Shown: piece by piece, positions 1 through 12,900 of the stretch | Position numbering within the stretch: the stretch's first letter is position 1 | Layout: each line of letters starts with the position of its first letter | NCBI RefSeq assembly: GCF_932526225.1 | Contig: NC_064045.1 | Location: 8,188,138 to 8,252,137 of the forward strand | Direction of reading: 5' to 3' | Length of the DNA stretch: 64,000 nt | Origin: Nematostella vectensis | Lineage: Eukaryota > Cnidaria > Anthozoa > Actiniaria > Edwardsiidae | Position numbers and translations under genes: made by a program | Notes under the pieces: model-generated | Databases searched by the model: none | Told to the model about the DNA's origin: nothing | The model's input: only the letters and a program-made list of their open reading frames with translations

Positions 1-129
1 CAAAGAGCAATAAAGCCGATGTTTTATCATTTACTATTTCGAAATCTTTTACACTTTCTTTATGAACAAAGAGTACTTACTTACTTAGCCAATGCTTTGC
101 TATATATTATTCTTATTTAAAATGACTAT

Positions 130-342
130 CAAAATAACAAATATTTTAAAGAGCCCTTGTCAGCCACACCTTTCTTATTGTTTTCATTATTGGAAGACAC
201 ATAATGTACTAAAATCTCAAATAACCATCTAAAAACAAAGTTCAATACTTTATTTACAAAATCCAATCGAAAATATCGCATTGGCTTCCCCAAATCGGCA
301 GATGGAAAAAGATGCTTTTTCGCACTTGGTGGCTGACACAAG
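130..342. repeat. Dispersed repeat copy, inverted relative to 22365-22680
   Basis: The complement of this stretch shares GATTTGGGGAAGCCAATGCG and AACTTTGTTTTTAGATGG-like blocks with 22365-22680. It is non-coding and probably a decayed transposon. Confidence 0.55.
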
Positions 343-344
343 CT

Positions 345-604
345 GTTTAAAGCCGCATTATCACCAGTTTACTTCCGGTCGACCACGTAACAATATCCAA
401 TGATTTTTAACGGAAGATGCGAAAAATATTTCAAAATATCGAAAGCAGTGTGTTTATTGGAAGTTTCTTTGAAGATCTGAATGATAATTTAGAGCGGATG
501 GCCTGTTTAATATCTTGGATTTTCTTGGATATTCTTTTGTCTTTTAACGGTTGAGGTTTCCGTCGGACCTCCGGAAGTGAACTGGTGACAATGCGGCTTT
601 AAAC
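345..604. mobile_element. Short inverted-repeat element (MITE), TTAA-flanked
   Basis: The segment is bounded by inverted termini: AGCCGCATTATCACCAG at the left, and at the right a sequence whose complement reads AGCCGCATTGTCACCAG. Homology continues into ACTTCCGG. TTAA stands immediately outside each end (347-350 and 599-602), compatible with a TTAA-targeting (piggyBac-like) non-autonomous element. No coding capacity. Confidence 0.65.
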
Positions 605-631
605 ATCAAAACTCTAGAACATCTTTGACAG

Positions 632-922
632 CACTTTAGTGAATGTAACCCAGTTACTGTTTCAATGAACCAATTGAAATGGATGCTTTCGATGACTAAT
701 CAACACATTTTTGTCAGTTACTCAGCGATCGGTACAAGCAACCTTACAGTCATCGTGAAGAATAATGTGTCTGAGCTCGCAGGCAGTCATCTGTCAATCA
801 TCCTAGAGAAACCCTGTCATATGCCAAAATGCAACATCGCCAACGCCGGAGACACGCCTCTTAACGCTTCGCTACGACGAACACGAACGGCTGACGTACT
901 TCAACTCGTTACAGACAACTTG
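632..922 (+). CDS. Polycystin exon 1 of those visible (PKD-like fold, start of REJ)
   Basis: The exon is open to the GT donor at 923 (TTG|GTAGGT). It encodes F-V-S-Y-S-A-I-G and N-L-T-V-I-V-K-N-N-V-S, which resembles the last strands of a PKD domain. In-frame stop 626-628 limits it on the left. AG sites allow a start at 632, 640 or 654; 632 is phase 0 and is only a choice. Earlier exons must lie outside the window. Confidence 0.65.
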
Positions 923-3900
923 GTAGGTTTGTCTTTACGTCTATATTTGATTGACAGATGCCTTTAGCGTCAGGTAACCATTGTGAATAACAGGCGCGTT
1001 AATGGGCGCGTTAACAGGCGCGTTAACAGGCGCGTTAACAGGCGCGTTAACAGGGGGGTGCAAGATTTACAACACCCCTTCCCCCCACCTTGAGGCCAAA
1101 ACGTGGGTCTTTTCTTATTATAGAATCTTTAAATACTCTGCTTTTTCCATATGATGCCTATGGCTGCGCACCCCCCTGCCCCCCCCTCCCTTAGCCAATC
1201 CTGGGTACGTGCCTGGATAAAAAATCATTGTATTGTACTGTATTATATTGAGCTGTATTACATTATTATATTGATCCGGAAGGGAACACCAATATTTATC
1301 ACCACCCTGCCCCCCCTTCTTCCGATGCATTTTGTGTCACCCCGCTAGTCCACAGCGGGGTGACAGTGAGTGGGGAAGGGTACATAGAGGCACGCCTGAG
1401 TGGGGAGGGGTACATAGAGGCACGCCTGAGTGGGGAGGGGTACATAGAGGCACGCCTGAGTGGGGAGGGGTACATTAAGGCATGCCTGAGTGGGGAGGGG
1501 TACATAGAGGCACGCCTGAGTGGGGAGGGGTACATTAAGGCACGCCTGAGTGGGGAGGGGTATATAGAGGCACGCCTGAGTGGGGAGGGGTACATTAAGG
1601 CACGCCTGAGTGGGGAGGGGTACATTAAGGCACGCCTGAGTGGGGAGGGGTACATTAAGGCACGCCTGAGTGGGGAGGGGTACATTAAGGCACGCCTGAG
1701 TGGGGAGGGGTACATAGAGGCACACCTGAGTGGGGTGGGGTACATAGAGGCACGTCTGAGTGGGGAGGGGTACATAGAGGCACGCCTGAGTGGGGAGGGG
1801 TACATAGAGGCACGCCTGAGTGGGGAGGGGTACATAGAGGCACGCCTGAGTGGGGTGGGGTACATAGAGGCACGCCTGAGTGGGGAGGGGTACATAGAGG
1901 CACGCCTGAGTGGGGAGGGGTACATAGAAGCACGCCTGAGTGGGGAGGGGTACATAGAGGCACGCCTGAGTGGGGAGGGGTACATTAAGGCACGCCTGAG
2001 AGCAGCAAGTACAAGCAATTAAGCAAATGATAACCATTTCTTTTAGGTGGAATGCAAAGCCTCAAGGGCAACTCTCTTCCAGTGGAGTGTGCGAAAATAC
2101 ACCGAACTTGCAGACCCTCTTTCACTTGTTAACATGTCTGAGTTGAACACGACACAAGCCAAATTAATTGTTCCACCCTTCAGTCTCACACCGGGTGTAT
2201 ACGAGGCCACATTCACCATCCGTATGGTACATCCTGTGACGGGAGAGGTCAAGTGTGTTAGCAAGAAGTACTTTGAGGTAAGTCGGATAGACGGAACAAT
2301 CCATGTTTGGCATACATGAAAATTAGCTTTGTGAGATTGAGAATAGAATGAGAATAGACGAGGAAGTAGCTGGGCGTAGACAATGAAATACTCTGAGGTA
2401 GGCGTAAACGATGAAGTACTCCGAGGTAGGCGTAAACGATAAAGTACTCCGAGGTAGACGTAAACGATGAAGTAATCCGAGGTAGATGTAAACGATGAAG
2501 TACTTTGAGGTAGGCGTAGAAGATGAAGTACTTTGAGGTAGGCGTAAACGATTAAGTACTCCGAGGGTAGGCGTAGACGACGAAGTACTCCGAAGTTGGC
2601 GTAAACGATGAAGTACTCCGAAGGTAGGCGTGGACGACGAAGTACTCCGAAGTTGGCGTAAACAATGAATTACTCTGAGGTAGGCGTAAACGATGAAGTA
2701 CTTTGAGGTAGGCGTAAACGATGAAGTACTCCGAGGTAGGCGTAAACGATAAAGTATTTTGAGGTAGGCGTAGAAGATGAAGTACTCCAAAGTAGGCGTA
2801 ACGATGAAGTACTCCGAGGTAGGCGTTAACGATAAAGTACTTTAAGGTAGGCATAGAAGATAAAGTACTCTGAGGTAGGCGTAAACGATGAAGTACTTTG
2901 AGGTAGGCGTAAACGATGAAGTACTCCGAGGTAGGCGTAAACGATAAAGTACTTTGAGGTAGGCGTAGAAGATGAAGTACTCCGGGGTAGGCGTAAATGA
3001 TGAAGTACTCTGAGGTAGGCGTAAACGATGAAGTACTTTGAGGTAGGCGTAAACGATGAAGTACTCCGAGGTAGGCGTAAACGATAAAGTATTTTGAGGT
3101 AGGCGTAGAAGATGAAGTACTCCGAGGTAGGCGTAAACGATGAAGAACTTTGAGGTAGGCGTAGAAGATGAAGTACTCCGGGGTAGGCGTAACGATGAAG
3201 TACTCCGAGATAGGCGTTAACGATAAAGTACTTTGAGGTAGGCGTAGAAGATGAAGTACTCTGAGGTAGGCGTAAACGATGAAGTACTTTGAGGTAGGCG
3301 TAAACTATGAAGTACTCCGAGGTAGGCGTAAACGACAAAGTATTTCGAGGTAGGCTTAAACGACAAAGTACTTTGATATTTTAATGGCTAATGGAATGAT
3401 GATGATGGTACTAGACAAAATGTGTGTAGCAACGATATGATTACATGGTGTACTATCCTATCGTCCCCCTACAGGTCGTCAAGAGTCCCTTGAGCTGTCA
3501 TATTTTTGGTGGCAGTGCTCGCACTGATGGTAATGCAATCAAAGGTGAAGTAGACGCGTCCGCGAGCTTTGACCCCGATAGCCCCCCTCACACGGACCAC
3601 GCCCTTCACTTCATGTGGTACTGCTGGGCCGTTGACCCAACACAGAGGGCCCAACTCTTGGCCAGCGGTCATAAAGACCCTCTCTCACACCTGGAACCCC
3701 CCCTCGGGGCAAATCTGACGACGGGATGTTTCGGTCAGTTTCCTGGGTTGCTGTCGTTTAATGGCAGTCGTTTTGAGTACGATGCGGGGATGCGCCGAAC
3801 CACATCTATGTTTGTTATCGCCTTGAAGTTAAGCAAGGACTCGCGGGTGCAGTACTGCCAGCAAGTGAGAACACTTCTAGACGCCAACGTGCCATCTGTG

Positions 3901-6900
3901 TCATCCCGGTAAGTTTACAACAAAGAGTTTGGTAATTTAGAGTCTGATAATTAAGAGTCTGATAATTAGGAGTCTGATAATTAAGAGTTTTATAAGAAAG
4001 AATTTAATAAGAGTTTGATAATTAAGAATTTGATAAGAAAGAAATTGGTAAGAAAGAATTTAAAGCCCATTGACAACAACACGGATTGTTTTTCTTTTGA
4101 AAGAGAACCATTGTCTTTGCGACGGATTTGATTGGTAGATTTTTTACACATAATATAGTCACTATTCTTTGGGTTATTACTGATACATACTTTAAAACTC
4201 AGGTAAATAACTTGAAGCGAGAGGTCGAGGAAAATATATGCTGAATACATGCTCGTGTGTAAAAGAGCTACCATATATTATCACAGAGCCCTTGAAAAAA
4301 TTTCCAGGAAAGTGATTTGGTTTTATGAGAAATAAGAGTTGAGATAAACGCGGACAAAACAGGTTTAACTTGGTAATATCTTCGACAGGAGCTGTAGAAA
4401 CATCAAAATTTCCTATAAGCTACTTTTCAAGCTCGGGAACTATTTTCAGCTGTTGCTGGCCCCCTTCGCCGGATTGCGGGCTCGGAAACTAGAGGCGGTC
4501 GTTATTTCAAGAATAAGCACCTCAAAGTACTATTCACACCCTACTTAAGAAATCTGCAATTGTTGTATTTTGTTTAAGCCGCAAGGATGTAGTATTTGCA
4601 TTTTAAACATACCCGACCCGCGGATCTCAAAATAAATATTTCAGGTGCGACTTTCCGACATATTTAAGTAGGATATTTGCCATATTTTATTGTTCAATCC
4701 GAATTAAAATTACCGCTGTACTACATAACCACAATGATATTTGTTAATGCTTAAAGAAGGCACATTTCTTAATTTTCTGTTAACCGCGGGGTACTATGGG
4801 GGGTTTCCGAGGATGCCAGACATCGGCATTTCCCAGATTGCACAAATGTTAATAGTGCAGCTTTTTAGGTTATAAGAGATGAGGTTGTTGCTATTGCTGG
4901 GCGCTCGCAGCACGGTATCCCATAATAGTCAACTGCTTCCTCCGCCTCTTCAATTGTCTGGTGCATTGGTGAGAACTTGGTCTCTGGAAGCCAGTAGGTT
5001 GCCATTACAGCTAGTGACGTCAGACCCGCAAAGATTCCCATTGGCAGACTCATGTTCATTCCATTAAGGCTGCCCTGGTAACAAATATGCAAATAGTGGT
5101 ATTCCATTTAAGAAGTTGAAACGCCAATTTCGTATATATAAGTGATACAGTTCCTACAATCAATAAATAGTATTGTCACATAATATAAATATAATATAAT
5201 AAATAGATATTGCCAAATAAATAAATATTATCCCGCCAATCACTTAGAAGGATTGCCATATAAGGAAATATTATCCCATCAATCACTTACAATCATTGCT
5301 ATATAAGGAGATATTATCCCGCCAAGCCTACCAACAGTGGACCCGGCGCTGAGAGCGGTATTTCTGAAATTCAAAATAAGGAATAAATTTGTTTAATTAT
5401 TTTCTCGACTAGCGGTTAAAAAACTACCCTCGGATCAACTTGTTACTTATGACCTTCCCTTGGACCTTAAGTCGTTATTAGTTAAGGCGGTGTACCACGT
5501 TTGAGAAAATGACTAATTATCGACCATTTACAAAGCACTGTAAAAAAGCGCTCTGTGTAGATGCATGTTGTTGTCTCGTCTCAAATCCATGCTCATATCC
5601 AAGTATCCCCCGTGGGGGATGGGGAGGGGGCATCATCATCCCCCGTTATGCTAATATCCCAAGAGTCTCCCCGTCCATCTGTACCTGATCACTGTTGGGA
5701 AGAGCGCGGTGGTCAAGATGTATGTTGTGGTCCACGTGCCGTAAACGAAAGCGAACCCACTTCCCCCCGTTATGCTAATATCCCAAGACTACCCCCCCGA
5801 CCATCTGTACCTGATCACTGTTGGGAAGAGCGCGGTGGTCAAGATGTATGTTGTGGTCCACGTGCCGTAAACGAAAGCGAACCCACTCCCCCCCCGTTAT
5901 GCTAATATTCCAAGACCCCCCCCCCCCCCCCCGACCATCTGTACCTGATCACTGTTGGGAAGAGCTCGGTGGTCAAGATGTATGTTGTGGTCCACGTGCC
6001 GTAAACGAAAGCGAACCCACCCCCCCCCCCCCGTTATGCTAATATTCCAAGACCCCCCCCCCCGACCATCTGTACCTGATCACCGTTGGGAAGAGCTCGG
6101 TGGTCAAGATATATGTTGTGGTCCACGTTCCGTAAACGAAAGCGAACCCAGTGATTGCCAGACCGGTGGTGAGCATGCCCTTATCTATGGAACAAGCGTA
6201 TTTTAGACACACTGCCAGTCATGGGGGAAGATATTGAGTAGGGGGAGGATTCCTAAAAAAATAAACAACCCAATAGGGGGAAGGCCTTCTAAAAGTCTAA
6301 AGTATTTTTTTTCACCGGACCGAAGGGTGTCCTGTGTGAGAAACTTCCCTCTCAAGGTATTTAAAGACAACTCTCTATTAGACTGTTTATATGGCCATAG
6401 TGGTTGTTTAGCTACGTAATTAAAGGATGTAGGGACTACCAGGGTTACAGAAAGGGGTGAGCGCTGAGGGGGGAGGGGAAGGTGGGGAAGTGTCCCACCC
6501 CTCCCTCGGCAACAAAAAAGTACTTTTTTTTTTAGAATCTCGACGTCTATTTGTGGGTGTGCACCCTCTTATGATATCCTTGCTATTGTCCGATTACTCA
6601 CCTGGAAAAACTGACACAAGAATACAGATCACAGCACATAAGGCAAAAAGCACTGCATTAGTCAGTCGTCGGCCAATACTGAAAAGGAGGAATTCTTTTG
6701 TTTCTCAAAGGTTTTAGAATTATCTAGAACTAGCATACTGATTTTAATCAAGTTTCGATGTATTTTCTTCAGTCCTTCACACTACTAATCGCCATCACTA
6801 TATGAACATGTGCTATCATGGCGTTGCCATCAAATTTCGTTACTGAATAATCGATGTTTTATATCAATTGTCACCTTTTCATAAGTAGCCATGTAAAAGG

Positions 6901-9900
6901 CAGCATCGGGACTACCACGACAGAATACAGTGTTGAGTTGAGATAGAGATTTCCGGCGAGGTTTAACATGACCAGGAACAGCGCATTACTCACAAGATTT
7001 GTCACGAACCTTCATCAAATAAGAAAGAAAATGATAAACAGGCACTAAAATGCAGACAGTCTGTCCGTTTTGCGGAAAGACTGACTGAGGAACGGGTGGG
7101 GTGGAGAATCAGCCAAACGGAGGGACGGGATCTGTTATATACCGGACGTTCTTGTTTACCGGAAATAAGCATTTGATAACAGGGGCTCGGGGCCCCCGCA
7201 CTTGTGACACGAGAAAGAGTTTTTTTATTATGCAAAAAAATGGCGGAATATATTAGTTGATTATTACTTCTGCCTTTTTTTAATTGTGCTTCTGCGCCCT
7301 CGATACACAACAGGATCAGACAGGAGACATGATATAAGCAACAAACAAATACATCCAATTACCAGTTATATGAAAGAATCATAATCCATTTTCGCATTTT
7401 TGGTGTCCGTAAGAGATCTATTGGAGTGCGCCTCGTCTTGTCGGATTCCTTGAGTGTCTGGTTCGCACGGATTTCATCGACCAAGGCACGCAGCTTTACC
7501 TGGTCTACAGCCTTGTTATTTTTCCCGCCAAATCTCAACAGGACCGTCATTGCTTCATCCAAATGACCGTGAGCTACGAGCCAGCGAGGGGATCTTGGGA
7601 CTAGCCTAGTTGTAGAAAAATCTCAGAAAACACGCATTTATTTTGACCAATGCGGTTATACCTATAACAGATATGTTAGCTTATTGGTCAAGCTAACTGC
7701 TTCGCGAGGGGTATAGCCAGTATTTTTAAAATGAGGGACCAGAAAGGCCCTTAAATTGTGCCCCTTACATTAATCGTATTTTTGGCGGCTGGAATAGAGA
7801 AACCGGGCCCCGCTCGCCTTTCCCCCCCCCCCCCCGGGCTACGCCCCTGATAGCGTTGATGTATAACCTTGCATTGGTCAATCTATACTTCTTCTTCTGC
7901 TTCTGAAAACGTTCACGTGTAAGCCGAAAAAAAAAAGACATAAGAACCTACGAAAGGCGTTGACCTAAATCACGCTAAACATACTTACGGGTAGAGAAAA
8001 AGAAGAACCAAGCAGGGAAGAGCAGACACCCAGACCAGAGTTCTCCACTCACGGATAAGATAGACAAGCATCATTGAGAAAAGCGACGAAAAAGTCCAGT
8101 AGAATTCGTTGAGATTTCCGGCGAGGGTCCTCCTGGCTGGGCCAACAAGCTCCATGTTCAGCGTGTAGACGGACAGAACCACCCCGACGTACCCACACCC
8201 TAGAACGAACTCCATGAAGCCAAAAAGAGGGACGCTATTGGCGAAAGCTGATCCTAGACCACCGCAGAACTACGATAAAAACGATATTTTAGTGTTGTAC
8301 GTCAATATTTGTTGTTGTAGCCGCTATTGTTGTTGTTGTCGCTGTTGTCGTTGTTTATGTTGTTGTTATTGCTACCGCTGTAACTGTGCTGCTGCTGATT
8401 TCACGTTGTTGTGGTTGCTGTTGTTTTTTTTGCCCTTATTGCTTTACAAGTAACGTAAAAGCTCTTTTTTTCAAGTCAAGGAAAGCGCTGCCATTTTCTA
8501 AAGGACTTGATAAAGTAAAAAAAGGTCAAAGCTTGATAAAGACTCACTAATTAAAAATTTAAAAATATTCCATCTATGCAAATATGCACACCTTTCCGTA
8601 ATTCGTCTCTTTCACTAAGAGGCGAACTAGGAGAAAATTACAAACCGCAATTGCCATGGAACCAAACAGGCATTTCTTGCGACCAAACCTATCCGAGAGC
8701 GGTCCAATCACAGGAGAAAGGAGAAGGCTTCCAACGTAGAACATCATCTGTAGTAACGGAACCACAGCAGCCTTGTCGCAGATCAGGTCCCACTCCGAGG
8801 CAACGCTAGTAAAGGGACCATCGTACGCGTAATTCGTACAATTATCACAACAAGTGTTGGCCGAACATGTGGTATTATCGTCCGCACAGTGAAAATCCGG
8901 GATGCCCATAGCGAACAGGATATTTGTCAGCGGCGGCATCATGGGAAGGGTGGTGAAAGCGTAAAGAAAGTTGTACCAGAAGAATTGGTATGGTCCGAAT
9001 TCCTTCACGTGGTGAAAAACTTCATCAAACTCTCGGGTGTTACTTGACATCTTGTCTTCGGTGAAGTGATAAGTGCGTGTTTCCCTGGAATATCCAGACA
9101 TGTTTCTTCTACGACACAAAGCAAGAGTTGATTACCGAGAGCCGAGGCAATAAGCGATATACATCCCGAGGCGGCAGGCTGAGATAGCAGGAGATAGCGT
9201 CTGGTGAACATTAACAATCACTATAACAATCAACTGAACACAGACATAAGCACATATTGTATTTAAAGAAGGCCAATCACGCCGATTTTTTGTGAAATGT
9301 TGCCAATAAAATTGCCTTAAAAAACTTAGAACATATCTTGTTGTTGTCAAATGTATGGCTAATAACGATTTAGGGGTGTTTTTTTCGCGAAATATACATA
9401 TTTTTATCTCGTTGACCTATGCCAGGGTACACTTACATTCTATATGTGGCAAAATATCCGAGCTAAACTATTTTCCCTGGCCGCTAGCCATTTTTTAAAA
9501 CGAGTAAAGCACCCATTTGCCTCCTTGACCGACGCCGTTGGACAATTAGTTATGCTCGGCTGAACAGAGTAAATCAACCGTAAATCAGAGTTTTGATCAA
9601 GCATTTGAGTGATCTTCCGAATACCCAGCCTAACAAGGCTCATTAGGTTCTTATGAAAGGGTGCGTATATTGCCGCATTTCAGCCTGCATTGTTCTGTAT
9701 AAAGAATACCCTTACTGCATTAGGGTGTAAAATGAGGTATAATCCTCTAAGAAAGGCAGGAGCATTTCATTTTCATTTATTTATTTGCATTCCATTTACA
9801 TTGATGGTATTGCATAACATAATATGGCTTAAATGAGAGTATTCGGTCTTGATTTAAATGTTTTGCATATTAAGTGGGCTACTTTCTTATTCACAAAAGG

Positions 9901-12900
9901 GTCAAAATTATTAAAAAGGAACAGATATTTATCATCATTACTTAGATTGTCAAAGAAAATGTAGTGGGATTGGATATCAGAAAATAATTGCTTTCGCTCA
10001 GAGTGGGATGAGACGCAGAAAGCATGAAATGTTTTTCATCCTCTAAAGTGTTACAAATCTGGCAGATACGCTTCTCTCTTGGAATCGGAGGTTTTGTGTG
10101 TCTGCCTGTTTCTATGTTTAGATTAAGATTCCCTAGTCTGAGTTTTGCTAAAGCTTTTCTGTGTTCCATCTTAAGTATTTTATCATAGCATTCACTATAT
10201 TTTGTGTCTTTTTTGAAAGAGGAGTAAAAAAATAGCTTTTTGTTCAGATTTATAAGACCCATTTGATGACGTTTAGATTCGTTTGTAATATTTGTGATTA
10301 ATTTTCCTAGTTTAAATTTGTTATAAATCGTCTCCTTATTATATGGGGCATCAAATGTTTCTAGTATCTTACATATTGAGGACATGAAGCTTGATTTACC
10401 CGAACATATCAATTCGCTAGAAATTTTCAGGCATTGTTTGGCAATACTATTTTCTGGTAATGCTTGAATATGGAGCCAAAACAGTAAGGTGTTACGTAAA
10501 ATTGTTGATTTTAGCGATAATCTGCCGGCCTCATTTCGGGCAGAGACATTCGGGGCGCGTTTGTTCAAGCCGAAGTAGTATCTGAAAAATTGGCAATGCA
10601 AGCGTTCTAAGGGGTCTGTTTCCCATTTTTGAAAATTTATCGCGTCGTACGCCCCCAATACGTCCGAGTTGTACAATAGGATCGGAGAGAAGAGTGCGTT
10701 AAATAACTTGTTATTTAGCTTGATAGGGAATCTATTAAAATTGAGATAGCGCTTGACTGCAAAGATGGAGCGTCTTGTTTTTTCAACTGACCGCAGTTTC
10801 GAAGTTGTGAAAGTTTGTAGTAAAAGTACATCCTAAGTATTTATATTCTGTTACGTTATCTAGTTGTGAGCCGTTTAAGAAAAAGCGAAATTTTTGAAGA
10901 GTCAGTTTCCGGCATTGTTTTTGAAAAAAAACTACTTTTGGTTTTTTTTATTTACAGACATTAACCAATCTTTACAGAAATGATCGATCAGATTAATCGA
11001 TTTTTGTAGTCCCGAAGCACTGGTTGAGATAAGAACCAGATCATCAGCATAAAACAAGGAGTTTAAGGGGACCCCATTGGGCAAAAGAACGGGGTCAAGA
11101 CCAACTGCATTCTGTAAAAGAGAGGGAATGTCATTTAGATACAAATTAAATAATAGCGGGGGAAAAATACATCCTTGGCGAACTCCTCTATTGTATTTAA
11201 AAAATTCGGATCGCATACTGCCAGTCTTAATGCGGAGCGGATCTAGCTTTTCCCTAAAGGGTGAAGGGGGGGGGGGGGGGGGGGGGGTTGGCTTAGTGAA
11301 AAAGGGGGGAGGGAATATTGAAAAACGGGCGCAGGGCAGTGGTGAAAGGAGAAAGAAGGAGGAAGTTTTTTTCTTCCTTTTTTTTCATCCCCCTCCCCGC
11401 CCACCCCCCCCCCCCCCCCCCACCCCCACCCCCTTTCTCCCCTGAGTCCGTTTTGCGCTCGCCCCTAGGAGCCACGCGGCTTAAAATACAAGATGGCGCC
11501 CGATCCCGCACGGAGCGGGTTTTCCGCGATGATAACACCGAGTACCGCCTCCAAGCAGGCTAGAATTGATATTACACGACAGTGTTTTTTTCTTTATCTA
11601 TATAAATAGGATTGTTCCTATGAGTGCTTTTCATAAATGCCCAAAGAGAACAAGACAGAGTTCTTAAGAACTTCGTCTTGTTGGTTACACTAGGATTCCA
11701 ACTGAGGTTGAGTACTGCTTGACTTTTTATGCGGTTACACGAGCTTACCTTCTCACTTTACGTCCTGTGTCACGGCAAGGGCGGTAGGAACAGTGATTGT
11801 TAGGATAAATTCTGACCACGAATTTTTCTATAATTTGGCAATGTGCCTTCTTTACGACGCGCTCATCGTGTTCCGGGCGTGTTTGATTAGAAATACCGGT
11901 CAAGCTAGTACGTTGTGTAATCCGAGCTCCCACCCCTTGCCCGACTCATAAAAATAACTATTTTTCATACGGCGTAATCAACCAGGGTGGTAAAAAGGGG
12001 TATTATGGATCACGTTTCACGGACCGGGCAAAATGGCTTTTTCACGTTTCACGGACCGATAAATGGCCTTTTAAATCGTTAAATCATGTTTCACGGACGT
12101 CGAAATGGAAGATTTCACGTTTCTCGATAGTTAAAAATACGGTGTGAAAAATGGCCAAATCACGTTTCACGAAAATTCCCTTTACCATCCTGATCATCGT
12201 GATTAATAAAAAAGAGGAAGTGTTCATCACATACAGAAGTTTGGACGGCAAAATATTGCTGTTCATGAGCTTTTCAAATGCCAACGCAACCTAGAAACCA
12301 ATTCACACATTTATCACAGGACGTGTTTATGATCTGTCAACGCTAATTATTGTAACCTAAGTAAAGGCCATGACCCATGGGTCGTAGAATAGTTCTCCGG
12401 AACTCCACTGCAGTAGATTTTCCTTTGTTCTCTAGACTTCCGGTCACGGAAATAAAATTTATACCTTAGTTAGCCAATAACCGAACCTAGGTTGGAAGCT
12501 CTGGTATCCTTTAACTCTGCGTTGATTTCGACTTTTGCTTTAAAAGGTTTTAACCACTGCATAAGTTTGTGAAACTCTCTGTTTTTTGATAAAACGTATT
12601 TAATCATTTTTTATTAAGCAATGTAAATAGGTATTCCATTTGCGAGCTCATTAAACCTATTGTGTAAAGTTGTATCGGGGGACTCTCCAGAAAAGTAAAC
12701 GGGGGGTGATTGTCACATTTTTAAGTAATTTCCACCAACTGCTATTCTAGCCTACGTGTAACCACCGCTGACTCGCGAAACTATCCTCTCGTAGCTACGA
12801 GAGGCTACTGCTATTCCTTCATGAATTTTTAACGTTTTTTTCGATTCTGTTATCTCTTAGGGTATAAAATTCGACCGATTGCTATCTCTAAAGGGTTGTT

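Noticed and set aside
1299-2037. Long overlapping frames on both strands with a 10-residue period
   Set aside because: They are translations of a 30 bp DNA minisatellite; frames are open in several registers on both strands, which a coding gene would not show.
2323-3338. Minus-strand frames rich in T-P-T-S and Y-F-I-V
   Set aside because: Translation of the 28 bp intronic array that derives from the exon 2 donor; the coding meaning is on the plus strand only.
8646-8670. Alternative donors of SLC22 exon 1 downstream of 8646 (CTA|GTTCGC, TTA|GTGAAA)
   Set aside because: They keep the frame but add residues that break the family spacing between the G-R-K-K signature and the next membrane segment.
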